Shown here in pieces: positions 47,022-58,717 of a DNA stretch of 64,000 nucleotides. Each line of letters opens with the position of its first letter. Position 1 is the stretch's first letter. The stretch is from Erythroxylum novogranatense. Taxonomy: Eukaryota > Streptophyta > Magnoliopsida > Malpighiales > Erythroxylaceae. Under the pieces are notes generated by a model. That model ran no database searches. It saw nothing but the letters and a program-made list of their open reading frames with translations, and was not told where the DNA came from. Made by a program: the position numbers and the translations under genes. The stretch is taken from positions 62,874,523-62,938,522 of the forward strand of contig CM057228.1 of the NCBI GenBank assembly GCA_029891385.1, written 5' to 3'.

Positions 47022-48320
47022 CGGATGGTAGTCCACAATACAATCATAGTCCTTAAATAACTCCAACCATCGTCGTTGTCTCAGATTCAGTTCCTTCTGG
47101 GTAAGCAGATACTTCAGACTCTTATGATCTGTGAAAATTCTACACTTTTCCCCATACAGATAGTGTCGCCAAATTTTTAAAGCAAACATGACTGCTGCAA
47201 GCTCCAGATCATGCGTAGGGTAATTATGTTTATGAGTCTTTAGTTGTCGAGAAGCATAAGCAACTACCTTCCCTTCCTGCATCAAAACACAACCAAACCC
47301 AATCCCAGATGCATCCGTATACAGAACATATTCCTTACCAGAAGTAGGTTGAACTAATACAGGAGCTTCAGTAAGCATACTTTTCAACCGATCAAAGCTA
47401 TTGTGGCATCTATCAGACCATTCATACTTCACTCCTTTTCGTAACAGTTTAGTTAAAGGGGATGCTATCACTGAAAACTCCTTCACAAATCGACGGTAAT
47501 AACCAGCCAGACCTAGAAAACTTCTCACCTCTGTCACGTTCCTTGGTGGCTTCCAATTAACAACCGCCTCTATCTTACTAGGATCAACTCTAATTCCTTC
47601 AGATGAGACAACATGCCCTAGAATGATACCTCGTAGCCGTAAATCACATTTACTCAATTTAGCATACAACCGCCTTTCCGTAGAGTCGTAATACAATTCA
47701 AGATGTTCACTATGCTCTTGTTCATTCTTGGAATAGACCAGGATATCATCAATAAACACCACAATAAACTGGTCCAGATAAGGCCTGAATACTCGATTCA
47801 TCAGATCCATAAATGCTGCTGGAGCATTAGTTAACCCAAACGGCATTACTAGGAATTCGTAATGTCCATAACGGTCCTAAATGATCTTCAAGATATCCAC
47901 ATCCTTTACCCGAAGTCGATAATACCCCGATCGCAGATCTATCTTCAAAACACTCTGCACCTCTCAACTGATCAAATAGATCGTCAATCCTTGGCAGTGG
48001 ATACTTATTCTTCACTGTGACCCTATTTAACCGCCGATAATCGATGCACATGCGCGGTGTACCATCCTTCTTCTTCACGAAAGCAACACCGGCGCACCCT
48101 ACGGTGATATATCGGGTCTAATAAACCCTTATCCGTAAGTTCTTGTAATCGCAACTTCAACTCCTTCAACTCGGTGGGAGCCATTCTATACTGCTTGCTC
48201 AGATATCGGAGCGATACCGGGCATAACCGATAGATAACTCCACTTCTCTCTGGAGGAACTCCTGGCAATTCTTCAGAAAACATCCGAAACTCGTTCACTA
48301 TGTGAATCTCACACAATTTC
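47022..48320 (-). pseudogene. Reverse transcriptase-RNase H (gypsy element 2)
   Basis: RT begins about 48316 with REVE-like and MAPTELKELKLRLQEL, then [20 protein letters not shown] near 48050. The 47846-47016 frame has [20 protein letters not shown], the catalytic box [29 protein letters not shown], then RNase H text [35 protein letters not shown] and KIWRHYLYG. It is cut at [11 protein letters not shown], where the LTR joins. Only a few frame breaks are seen, so it is the best-kept RT in the window. Confidence 0.9.
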
Positions 48321-48497
48321 TCCTTAGCACCTTCCTTCTAGGTATCAAGTACAAAAGCTAAATAAGCGTCACACCCCTTCCCGAGCAACTTTTGAGCTTG
48401 CATAGCGAGATACTACATTAATCGTAACACGTGCAACCACCATGAAATACAAGCTCGATGGTCGAGCCTCCTCAAGAAAACTGCCTTAGCCTTACGG

Positions 48498-48830
48498 TCA
48501 CCATCGCCGATGTTTAGACAGCCAATCCATACCCAGAATCAAATCGAATTCGTGAAACGGCAACGTAATCAGATCCGCTGCATACTCACTTCCTTGGATC
48601 ATAACTGGACAATTTCTAACCACTTGATTCACCAACACACTACTACCCAGAGGACTAGTTACATGCATGTCATATTCTAACTGATCTATAAGCATCTCCT
48701 TATCAAACAATTCATCAGCACAAATATATGAATGCGAAGATCCAGGATCAAATAATGCATACTTTTCATAATCAAAGAGAGAAACCATACCAAGAATGAC
48801 ATCCGGTGCCTCCCGATCCTCACGAGCCAA
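48498..48830 (-). pseudogene. Aspartic protease (gypsy element 2)
   Basis: 110 codons with KYALFDPGSSHSYICADEL, the active site in its D-P-G variant, which also occurs in other plant gypsy elements, and ILGMDWLSKH at the end. All copies of this family in the window share the D-P-G form. Confidence 0.85.
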
Positions 48831-50000
48831 GGCATAAGCTCGAGTTCAAGCAGCAGTACAATTTGGTCGAGTCACAGATTTCGATCGGGAACTCAGATTA
48901 GCTCTACTCACGATATCCGCTCGACCTCTTCCTCGGCCTCTGTTTGCAATCGATGCCCGAGAAACCTCTCTAGTAGCTCAGGCTATCTCGCATATCTTCG
49001 AGGACAATTTGCAACCACATGATCTGATCGCCACAACCAAAACATGCACCAGAATCTCCAACAGACACCCTAATGATGCTTAGGCGGTGTGGGCACTCTG
49101 GAACACTAGAACCTCGACTCTAATGGAATCTCTACTAGAGGCGGTAGGATAGTTTTGTTGCCTTCCTCGCATCCCTGATCTCTGAGCACCTCTTGGCGTA
49201 GAGAAACTACCTTCCCGACTTCGTTTTCCCGAAGATTGGCCTCCTCGAGTAAAGCCTCTTCTCTGGCTTCTTTCTTTTCTGATCGTCTCTTGTCTTTCGA
49301 CCTTTATTGCAACTTGTACTAACCGGTGGTAAGTCACTTGTTGTAGACAAGAATCACGCCAGATGCTCCTTAATCGAATCATGTAATCCATCCTCAAACT
49401 GATGACAACGGAACTCCTCAGTAAGCATGGAGTTAGGGGCATACTTACTGAGTCGGTTGAATTCCCGATCATACTCAAAGAATCGATAAAGTTCTCGCCC
49501 AAGTTCAGAAATTGCTTCCATTTATCCTTCTGTCGCCCTCATCACATACTTGGCTCTAAATTCTTGGACAAAAAATCCCAAGTCGGTGGGACCGTAGTGG
49601 GACTCCTCATAACTAACTTCCACCATTCATAAGTCGCTCCCTGCGAAGTGAAAAAAGACAATGCACCATCGCTCCATTGACAACTAATCTCATCCAGTAC
49701 CCTCTTCACCTTCTCAATCCAGAACTCGGCTCCTTCAGATTCTTCCAGAGAAGTTCCAGTAAATTCCTCAGCTCCATATTTCCTCAATTGATCAATCGGA
49801 GCCTTAGGTGTTGTCATCCGATGCACCAAAGTCATCATATCCTGGGACAGCTTAAGCAAAGCTTCTCCCTGAGCTGGAGGAGGAGGTGGAACCTCAGCTT
49901 CTCCTCGATTGACCCTTGATGGTCCAGGTGTTTCTGACCGTGCTTGCTCCGGCTGATTACTCTCAGCAACTTCGTCAACAATCTCGTGAGATCCTTCCAT
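48831..50000 (-). pseudogene. Gag (gypsy element 2)
   Basis: Starts at the ATG of 50000 (MEGSHEIVDEVAESNQPEQA). A Pro-rich patch (VPPPPPAQGE), the capsid text [17 protein letters not shown] and SLSMIGNSTDS-type shifted text follow, then a basic Arg/Gly-rich tail (RGGQSSGKRSREGSF) and a C-x2-C knuckle near 49035 (CFGCGD in sister copies). Frame breaks at about 49550 and 49500. Confidence 0.8.
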
Positions 50001-50110
50001 CGTGCTTACTATAGACAAAACATGGGACACCGCATTAGGCCAGAACACAACTGAGACACTCAACAGCAAACAATAGGCAAGCATTGGTTAAACCAGAACC
50101 GCCTAAACCA

Positions 50111-50125
50111 GGCGCTCTGATACCA
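50111..50125 (-). other. Primer-binding site (gypsy element 2)
   Basis: TGGTATCAGAGCGCC on the minus strand, five bases inside the LTR; complementary to the 3' end of initiator-Met tRNA. Confidence 0.85.
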
Positions 50126-51315
50126 AAAGATGTAACACCCAAATACCCCCTGGGAGGATACATGGATGCCACCCAAGACAGAACAAACAAAATCAAATAT
50201 TACACATATGTATTGTTAGTTTAACACACATATAATACATCTCAGACTTTCCAGAAACAAATCCAAAGAATATGTACAGGCCCAAATAAACCAAACAAAA
50301 TACATATTCGAGTGACACAAAAACTCTGACTTCTTTGGCCACTGCGGTTGACTTGTCCCAATCCTTAATCTCTTTGCTCTGTACCTACACGAGGCAAATC
50401 CACCGTGCTAAGCTTATAGCTTAGTGAGTAATCATTTATCTAATTTAACCAATTTCTTTTCACAATAACGATATAAGCATGCATTCGAGATTAATACTCG
50501 TGCAAAATGCACTTCATAATGATGTTATCATTAATGACAAAACAAATCAAAAGTCCATAAAATAGAAGTGGGTAACGGACTTATCGAAGATCAAGTCTCG
50601 ACAATCAAGTGTCCATATCAGAAGACACCGAAGTGTCACAGAAGACCGAAGTCTCGACACCGAAGTGTCCATATCAGAAGCGCTACAGACCCTTCTAGGC
50701 ATGCCTATTTACCCACAACTCGGACTAACAGTTTAAACCAGAACAAAGTCATTTCTGCTAATTCATGTGCAAAGCAAGTAGCACTTCCAATGATAGAAAC
50801 ATGCGACAAACGCCTCGGACAATCATTGTCTGAAATTCAGAACACAACACTTCAATATCACAATCATCAATCAATACCTCGGACTTTCATGTCCGGAAGT
50901 CTAAATTACTTACCGATATTACTGACCTGTACAGAATTTATTTACCAGGACTATGTTACTACTAACAAACTTTACTGTCGGAATTACTTACCTCAATCAC
51001 CCTTACTGTTTATTGCCTTGACGTGCCGGCAATGTCTGGAATCAATCGATCTGTGCGGTCCTCTATCACAAAAATTACTATTGTACATGAGTACAAATTT
51101 ACTAAAGTCTCTTGCATATGTATCATGCATGTTCATGACAAATTTCCGGGATTAATCAAGAACGTACTCTATCGATCCGGATGTTGTCAAATGCACTAAT
51201 TTACTTTATTAAATCGGAAAATGTCCAAATTCATATACAAATCAAATACTTTAATATATAGTATAATGGCTAGTAGTAAATAACGGCTAGTAAATAACGG
51301 TCATAAAAAATGTTC

Positions 51316-51323
51316 TATAAATA
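51316..51323 (+). promoter_or_regulatory. TATA box on the strand opposite to the LTR
   Basis: TATAAATA within ttctataaatagagacta, about 95 bp upstream of the ATG at 51412 and followed by a CT-rich leader. Confidence 0.5.
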
Positions 51324-51411
51324 GAGACTACTCCTCCATAATTTCCTTCATCCCTCCACATTCTTTCTTTCTTACTTCACAATTTCTTCTAGACGAAAAC
51401 CACATTTCAAA

Positions 51412-51573
51412 ATGTTGTCCGCTATCGCATGTTTTTGTATACTGCTTATCTTTCTGTATCTTTGTTTGATTCTTAATGTTAGTACAGAGCCAAAAGAAGC
51501 TCGCCCTTTTTTTCTCTTCTTAGTCGTTCCTATGATCCTTACGCTGCTTATTGGCATAAGATTTGAGAATTAA
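51412..51573 (+). CDS. Small two-helix membrane protein frame, unknown
   Basis: 53 codons starting MLSAIACFCILLIFLYLCLI. Two hydrophobic segments (about residues 2-22 and 33-47) are separated by a polar stretch (STEPKEARP), a typical small hairpin membrane protein. It lies 89 bp after a TATA box and 15 bp before AATAAA, so all parts of a minimal gene are present. It is antisense to the LTR that contains it. I do not recognise a family. Hydrophobic short frames also arise by chance in T-rich DNA, so the call is uncertain. Confidence 0.35.
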   Translation: MLSAIACFCILLIFLYLCLILNVSTEPKEARPFFLFLVVPMILTLLIGIRFEN

Positions 51574-51588
51574 TGGTATATCTATGGG

Positions 51589-51594
51589 AATAAA
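51589..51594 (+). promoter_or_regulatory. AATAAA poly(A) signal after the small frame
   Basis: Canonical AATAAA 15 bp downstream of the stop codon of 51412-51573. Confidence 0.4.
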
Positions 51595-51690
51595 GGAATT
51601 CAAGATTTCTCTATTATACTATTCATAAATCGATATCGATCGCTCACAAATACGGATATCGCTCACACCGTAGCAATACTGCTCACTATG

Positions 51691-51766
51691 CACTATTACT
51701 ATTTACTATTTACTATTTACTATTCACTATTCACTATTACTATTTACTATTTACTATTTACTATTC
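51691..51766. repeat. (TTTACTA)n-like heptamer array in the LTR
   Basis: Tandem seven-base units tatttac/tattcac with some loss of one base. It has the length of a telomere unit but not its sequence. Confidence 0.85.
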
Positions 51767-52161
51767 AAACCTAATGTTCACACAATCGCTCATCATTAAT
51801 CGCTCATCGCCTCCTACCTTACGAAAATCCTTGTTCATTTCATTTTTTTTCTTTTTCCTCTCAATTTCTTTAGCAATTCACTTAAATTTCTAACCTATCA
51901 GAATCGTTAGAAACAACTTACACTCCAAAGATCGCAAAACTAATGATTAGAAACAAAAACAAAACCATGAACACCATAAAACTGAAAACTCAAAACCAGT
52001 AAACCAAAACAACAACAAGGATGTAATTCGTATGAAAACAGAGGGTGAGTACTTACTAATTTCAAAAAACTTCGACAGTGAGAGTGAGTTGAAATATTGT
52101 CGGTGAAGAACAAATGTCCGAAATCTTATTATTGGGTTTCTTCTTGTTTGCAGATTAAACT

Positions 52162-52169
52162 CATTTATA
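52162..52169 (-). promoter_or_regulatory. Possible LTR TATA box (gypsy element 2)
   Basis: TATAAATG on the minus strand, the direction of the element. Confidence 0.45.
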
Positions 52170-52630
52170 AGTCGTATCAAATGCTTAACAGCTATATCTT
52201 ATCTAAACCGTCCATTTATTCTTATTTTATTCATATAACAAGATCAAGTTAAAACCAATTACACACTTATGATTTGGAATCACCTAATACCCGAAGTTCC
52301 AAACAACTTCCAAACTTCACCAAAATTCTGTCATAAAATAAAACTTCAAAATAATTGTTCAAAAATACTAATCCTTACCAACACTTTCTAAAAAATCATT
52401 GATGTATCCGAAAATACTATAAATATAAAAATATCTTACTATTGTCAGAATCACTCCGAAGTTTCATGAAACCAATGTACCCGGAAAATGCCATGAATGC
52501 ATGCCAAAATACTGAAGTACAATTGAATACATATTCCAAAAATAAGCATAATACTTATGCACAATTTAATACATATTCCAATAGTAAGCATATTTCGTAC
52601 TAAATGTCGTTAATATTCTAACCCCTACTT

Positions 52631-54103
52631 TACTTTATCACTGAAGCAGATTGGATGGAAGTTGGGATCTGATGGAGCCTTGATGGCTCAATTGATAGCA
52701 AGGCCCATGTTGAGACAGGAGATTTGTAATGCTCGAAGAGTCGATGATAAGTTACAAGAACTTATCATGGCTACTCGGAAGGTAAGCGATCGATTTTTCT
52801 CTGCAAGGTGATGGTGAATTGTATTATAAGGACCGGTTGTGTGTGCCTAATGATGAATCAAGACCCAATTATTTTTGAGGCTCATAATACAAGATTTACT
52901 ATGCATCCGGTGGAAATAAGATGTATCAGATTTGAAGCAGATATTGGTGGAAAGGTATAAAACGGATGTTGTGGATTATGTTGCAAAATGTCCGACGTGT
53001 CGGCCGAGTTAAAGCCGAGCACCAAGTTCCATCTGGATTGTTAAATCCTATTCCTATTCCTCAATGGAAATGGGATAATATTACCGTGGACTTTGTCCTT
53101 GGACTTCCTCTTACTCAAAGAAAGCATGATGTGTATGGGTCATTGTGGATAAGTTTACCAAGTCCGCTTCATTTCACCACTGTTCATCTCCGATTATTCT
53201 TTGGATAGACTTGCAGATTTGTATGTGAATAAAATCGTGAGATTGCATGGAGTACCATTGTCTATCATTTCAGATCGTGATCCTCGATTTACTTCGAGAT
53301 TCTGGAAAAGTTTACAGGAAGCATTGGGTACATAGCTCAAGTTTAGTACTGCTTTTCATCCCTGCATCGATGGACAATGTAACGAGTTATCTGATTTTGG
53401 AAGATATGTTGAGGGTTGTGTGTTAGAGTTTCCGGGAGTTAGGATAATTATTTGACTTTGATGGAGTTTGCTTATAACAACAAGTTATCGACGAGCATTG
53501 GCATGGCACCTTATGAAGCGTTGTATGGTAGGAAGTGTAAAACTCCGGTATGTTGGACGGAGTTAAGCGAAAACAAGATGATCGGGCGGACATTGTGAAA
53601 GATACTGAAGAAAAGATTCAGATAATTCATGAGATTGAAAGTACCGATGATAGCGTAAATCGATCTCGATCTAAAAAGGAAGGATATTGAGTTTCAAGTC
53701 GGTGATAAGGTGTTTCGAAAGTGTCACCATGGAAGCATATACTTCGGTTTGGAAAGAAAGGTAAGCTTAGTCCGCGATTCATTGGTCCTTATGAAATTCT
53801 GAAGAGGGTTGGACCCGTAGCTTATCAGTTAGCTCTTCCTGGAGAATTGGCTAGATTGCATGATGTGTTCCATGTTTCAATGTTGAGGAGATATCGGTCT
53901 GATGTCACTCATCGATCCGTGCAAGAGATTCAGTGCAACAGATTTGTCGTATGAAGAAGGGCCGCCCATATTAGCCCGAGAAGTAAAACAACTGCAAAAC
54001 AAGTCAGTCCTGTTAGTAAAAGTCCTCTGGCAACATCATGGAAGTGAGGAAGCCACCTGGGAATCAGAAGAAAGCATGAAGGCTCAATATCAGCACTTAT
54101 CTA
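52631..54103 (+). pseudogene. Mosaic segment: integrase to chromodomain, plus strand
   Basis: Starts [16 protein letters not shown] (the RNase H-integrase linker), then H2C2 zinc-finger text, PIPQWKWDNITVDFVLGLPL with the first catalytic Asp, and [19 protein letters not shown] with the second. [20 protein letters not shown] near 53758 and [17 protein letters not shown] follow, and the chromodomain [29 protein letters not shown] ends it at 54103. This is the part that element 2 lacks. Single-base shifts separate the motifs. Confidence 0.8.
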
Positions 54104-55217
54104 CCCAGAGGACTAGTTACATGCATGTCATATTCTAACTGATCTATAAGCATCTCCTTATTAAACAATTCATCAGTACAAATATATGAATGCGAAGATC
54201 CAGGATCAAATAATGCATACTTTTCAGAATCAAAGAGAGAAACCATACCAGCAATGACATCTGGTGCCTCCTGATCCTCACGAAGCTTTCAGTCATAAGC
54301 CGAGTGAAGCAAAGAGTGTAAATTGGTCGAGTCACGATTTCGATGGTAACTCAGATTATCTCTACTCTGCTGATATCCGCCTCGACCTCTTCCTCGGCCT
54401 CTGTTTGCAATCGATGCTCGAAAAACCTCTCTAGAGCTTTCAGGCTATCTCGGATCGTCTCAGGGACAATTTGCAACCACATGATCTGATCGCCACAACC
54501 AAAACATGCACTCAGACTCTCCAACAGACACCCCAATGATGCTTAGAGCGGTGTGGGCACTCTGGAACACTAGAACCTCGACTCCAATGGAATCTCTACT
54601 AGAGGCAGGAGGATAGTTTTGTTGCCTTCCTCGCATCCCTGATCTCTAAGCACCTCTTGGCGTAGAGAAACTACCTTCCCGACTTCGTTTTCCCGAAGAT
54701 TGGCCTCCTCGAGTAAAGCCTCTTCTCTCGCTTCTTTCTTTTCGATCGTCTCTTGTCTTTCGACCTTTATTGCAGCTTGTACTAACCGGTGGTAAGTCAC
54801 TTGTTGTAGACAAGAATCACCGCCGATGCTCCTTAATCGAATCATGTATTCCGTCCTCAAACTGATGATAACGGAACTCCTCAGTAAGCACGGAGTTAGG
54901 GGCATACTTACTGAGTCGGTTGAATTCCCGATCATACTCAGCAACTGATAAAGTTCTCTACCTCAAGTTCAGAAATTGCTTCCATTTATCCTTCCTGTAC
55001 GCCTCTGTCACATACTTGGCTCTAAATTCTTGGACAAAGAAATCCCAAGTCAGTGGGACCGGTAGCTGGGGACTCCTTATAACGAACTTCCACCATTCAT
55101 AAGTCGCCCCGCAGGTGAAAAAAGACAATGCACCATCTGCTCTGCTGGACAACTAATCTCATCCAGTACCCTCTTCACCTTCTCAATCCAGAACTCGGCT
55201 CCTTCAGATTCTTCCTC
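54104..55217 (-). pseudogene. Mosaic segment: gag to protease, minus strand
   Basis: Nearly parallel to 48660-49735 of element 2. Protease text lies at the low-coordinate end (about 54104-54290), next CFGCGDQ, the Arg-rich tail, and Gag capsid text (DKWKQFLNL). At 54103/54104 it meets the plus-strand chromodomain head on, so the joint is an inversion. Confidence 0.8.
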
Positions 55218-55738
55218 AACATGGGCCTTGCTATCAATTGAGCCATCAAGGCTCCATCAGATCCCAACTTCCATCCAATCTGCTTCAGTGATAAAGTTGA
55301 GATAGTATTTCGACTTAAGGCATCTGCTACAACATTAGCTTTACCCGGATGGTAGTCCACAATACAATCATAGTCCTTAAATAACTCCAACCATCGTCGT
55401 TGTCTCAGATTCAGTTCTTTCTGGGTAAGCAGATACTTCAGACTCTTATGATCTGTGAAAATTCTACACTTTTCCCCATACAGATAGTGTCGCCAAATTT
55501 TTAAAGCAAACACGACTGCTGCAAGCTCCAGATCATGCGTAGGGTAATTCTGTTCATGAGTCTTTAGTTGTCGAGAAGCATAAGCAACTACCTTCCCTTC
55601 CTGCATCAAAACACAACCTAACCCAATCCCAGATGCATCCGTATACAGAACATATTCCTTACCAGAAGTAGGTTGAACTAATAAAGGAGCTTCAGTAAGC
55701 ATACTTTTCAACCGATCAAAGCTATTCTGGCATCGAAA
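55218..55738 (-). pseudogene. Mosaic segment: RNase H and linker, minus strand
   Basis: A 178-codon frame: [18 protein letters not shown], then [20 protein letters not shown] and [10 protein letters not shown]. In element order it runs RNase H and then straight into Gag, so the joint near 55217 is head to tail with loss of integrase, chromodomain and LTR. Confidence 0.85.
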
Positions 55739-56882
55739 TTGTCCAGTTATGATCCAAGGAAGTGAGTATGCAGCGGATCTGATTACGTTGCCGTTTCACG
55801 AATTCGATTTGATTCTGGGTATGGATTGGCTGTCTAAACATCAGGCAGTAATTGACTGTAAGGCTAAGACAGTTTTCTTGAGGAGGCCCACCGATCGAGC
55901 TTGTATTTCATGGTGGTTGCACACGTGTTCGATTAATGTAGTATCTCGCTATGCAAGCTCAAAAGTTGCTCAGAAGGGTGTGACGCTTATTTAGCTTTTG
56001 TACTTGATACCCGGAAGGAAGGTGCTAAGGAGAAATTGTGTGAGATTCTCAGAGGAACGAGTTTCGATGTTTTCCTAAAGAATTGCCTAGAGTTCCTCAG
56101 AGAGAGAAGTGGAGTTATCTATCGGTTATGCCTGCATCGCTCCGATATCTAGAGCATCAGTATAGAATGGCTCCCACCGAGTTGAAGAAGTTGAAGTTGC
56201 GATTACAAGAACTTCGGATAAGGGTTTATTAGACCCAAAGATATCACCGTAAGTGCCGGTGTTGCTCAGAAGAAGAAGGATGGTACACCGCTGCGCTACG
56301 TGCATCGATTATCGGCGATTAAATAGGTCACAATGAAGAATAAGTATCCATCGCCAAGGATTGACGATCTATTTGATCGGTTGAGAGGTGCAGGAGTGTT
56401 TTGAAGATAGATCCGCGATCGGGTATTATCGACCGGTAAAGGATGTGGATATATCAAGACCGCATTTAGGACTGTTATGGACATTACGAATTCCTAGTAA
56501 TGCCGTTCGGGTTAACTAATGCTCCAAAGAAGATTTATGGATTTGATGAATCGAGTATTGGGCCTTATCTAGACCAGTTTGTTGTGGTGTTTATTGATGA
56601 TATCCTGGTTCATTCCAAGAATGAACATGAGCATAGTGAACATCTCGAATTGTATTACAGACTCTACGGAAAGGCGGTTGTATGCTAAATTGAGTAAATG
56701 TGATTTACGGCACAGGAGGTATCATTCTAGGGCATGTTGTCTCATCTCAAGGAATTAGAGTTGATCCTAGTAAGATAGCGGTTGTTAATTGAAGCCACCA
56801 AGGAACGTGATGAGAGGTGAGAAGTTTTCGGTCCGGTGGTTATTACCGTCGATTTGTGAAGGGGTTTTCAGTGATAGCATCC
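55739..56882 (+). pseudogene. Mosaic segment: protease end to reverse transcriptase, plus strand
   Basis: Begins with the protease end ([38 protein letters not shown]) and continues through MAPTELKKLKLRLQEL-like and [15 protein letters not shown] text to MPFGLTNA and [20 protein letters not shown]. It has many CAG/CTG-linked differences from the copy at 60.8-61.7 kb. Confidence 0.8.
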
Positions 56883-57240
56883 CCACTTCCATGATGTTGC
56901 CAGAGGACTTTTACTAACGGGACTGACTTGTTTCGCAGTTGTTTTACTTCTCGGGCTAATATAGAAACTGGCCCTTCTTCATACGACAAACTCTGTTGCA
57001 CTGAATCTCTTGCACCTAAGATTCGATAAGTGGCATCAAACCGATATCTCCTCAACATAGAAACATGGAACACATCATGCAATCTAGCTAATTCTCCAGG
57101 AAGAGCTAACTGATAAGCTACGGGTCCAACCCTCTTCAAAATTTCATAAGGACCAATGAATCGCGGACTAAGCTTACCTTTCTTTCCAAACCGAAGTATA
57201 TGCTTCCATGGTGACACTTTCAGAAACACCTTATCAGTCA
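56883..57240 (-). pseudogene. Mosaic segment: integrase C-terminus and chromodomain, minus strand
   Basis: Frame 57229-56843: [39 protein letters not shown], then [12 protein letters not shown], where it is cut. It lies head on between plus-strand RT and plus-strand gag-protease. Confidence 0.8.
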
Positions 57241-57474
57241 GAAACTATGAATTGACCAGCTGTACCTGCTGCTTCAGCTCGGGCTTATGCACTGAAAGCT
57301 CGTGAGGATCAGGAGGCACCAGATGTCATTGCTGCTATGGTTTCTCTCTTTGATTATGAAAAGTATGCATTATTTGATCCTGGATCTTCGCATTCATATA
57401 TTTGTACTGATGAATTGTTTGATAAGGAGATGCTTATAGATCAGTTAGAATATGACATGCATGTAACTAGTCCC
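57241..57474 (+). pseudogene. Mosaic segment: gag end and protease start, plus strand
   Basis: Reads AYALKAREDQEAPDVIAAMV, then KYALFDPGSSHSYICTDEL, and breaks at MHVTSP, where a first-family LTR fragment begins. Confidence 0.8.
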
Positions 57475-57779
57475 AATGCCAAAAGCCTCAAACACTCCTC
57501 TTCGGACGACTAGGGCAAAGGTTGCGACCATGGGTGCGCTCGGGCGTTCACCCGCATGCCACAGTCGACTCGGACGTGAGCCCTAGCCCGCACGCTTAAA
57601 CCTTCGCTCATCGACTAGCTACGCAGACCGCCGCCCATCATCGCTGCGCCCAGCGTGCCGAAGCGACTCCCAAAGCTCGTCACTTTCGGTTATTTCGCGT
57701 GATAGCCGAACGATACGCAACTTCGTCGGATCGGTCGCTTCGGATGATCGATCGATCCGCAGCTCGCTCAGATGTCGGG

Positions 57780-58085
57780 TTACTTCGCGGCTCGTCCGCA
57801 TGCCGAAGCCTCCTCGCCGTCGTCGCATGCCGAAGCTACTTCATCGCCGTCCGCATGCCGAAGCTACTCATCGCCGTCCGCATGCCGAGCCTCCACCGCT
57901 TCGTCCGCATGCCGAAGCTCCTCACCGCTTCGTCCATGCTGAAGCTCCTCATCTTCGTCCGCACGCTGAAGCTACTCCATCTTCGTCAGCATGCTGAAGC
58001 TCCTCACCTTCGTCGCATGCCGAGCTCCTCACCGCTCGTCCGCATGCCGAGCTACTTACTGCTCGTCCGCATGCCGAGCTCCTCA
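57780..58085. repeat. Tandem array of a GCCGAAGCTxCTC unit in the LTR
   Basis: Units of about 27-30 bp containing cgtccgcatgccgaagctcc repeat about ten times, in the LTR position where element 1 has its unrelated 37-bp array. The peptides read through it are artefacts. Confidence 0.85.
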
Positions 58086-58709
58086 CGAAGCTGTGCGGTC
58101 TCCAACCTAAATCCACTACGCACAGCTCTCCTTCTTCCCCAACACATAGCTTTTAAACACACCAGTTCAGGATTTCCAGATTTCCGATTCTGCAACTCAC
58201 CAGTAACTCAATACACATAAATCAAGCAATATCATCATCGACAACCTTAGCATATTCAATCATCCATATAACTCTATCCATCAACAAATCGATAATCTAC
58301 CTCCACAAATCCACACTTCGACCCTATACACTCCTACGGTAATCATCAATAACAAAACCCATCCATAAACACTCCCAACTACCCGATCAAATATAATAAA
58401 TGCCATAAATACAGTAAGAATCATCCATAACAACATCAAAGCTCTTAAAACTTACCAAATCACAGATCAAGCTACGGATTCCTCAAAATCCTCCGAAACC
58501 CTAAAATCCTTCAAGCTCAACGATTCACTAATCCCAGAGCCTCTAACCTTCACCAATAACAGTCAATCAGTTAACCTCATCTCAAGGGAAAGAATCCATA
58601 AAGAAAATCGAGAATCCTTACCAATGGGAGGAAATCGCAAGTCACAAGAGGGGAAAGAAGAGAAACGTGAAATTGCCTTAGGTGTTTTCCCCAAATTCCT
58701 CAAACCTAG

Positions 58710-58717
58710 TATTTATA
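58710..58717 (-). promoter_or_regulatory. TATA box of the truncated LTR
   Basis: TATAAATA on the minus strand, matching 20146 and 27686. Confidence 0.55.

Larger units (their letters stand above)
50131..52630 (-). repeat. 5' LTR of gypsy element 2 (far border uncertain)
   Basis: Begins tgtaacacccaaata, the same as 46632. The far end is not a clear terminus; it meets plus-strand gypsy coding DNA near 52630, so it is probably truncated. It contains a minus-strand TATA box (52162-52169), a heptamer array and a plus-strand small reading frame. Only the first 390 bp have a partner in the window. Confidence 0.65.

Noticed and set aside
51691..51766. Interstitial telomere repeat
   Set aside because: The heptamer is TTTACTA-like, not TTTAGGG.
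46632..52630. A complete LTR retrotransposon with matching full LTRs
   Set aside because: Only the first 390 bp of the LTR is paired, and integrase to polypurine tract is missing, so it is not complete.
57699..58220. 173-codon and 65-codon Arg/Ala/Pro/His-rich frames
   Set aside because: They lie in the tandem array of a truncated LTR and have no domain.
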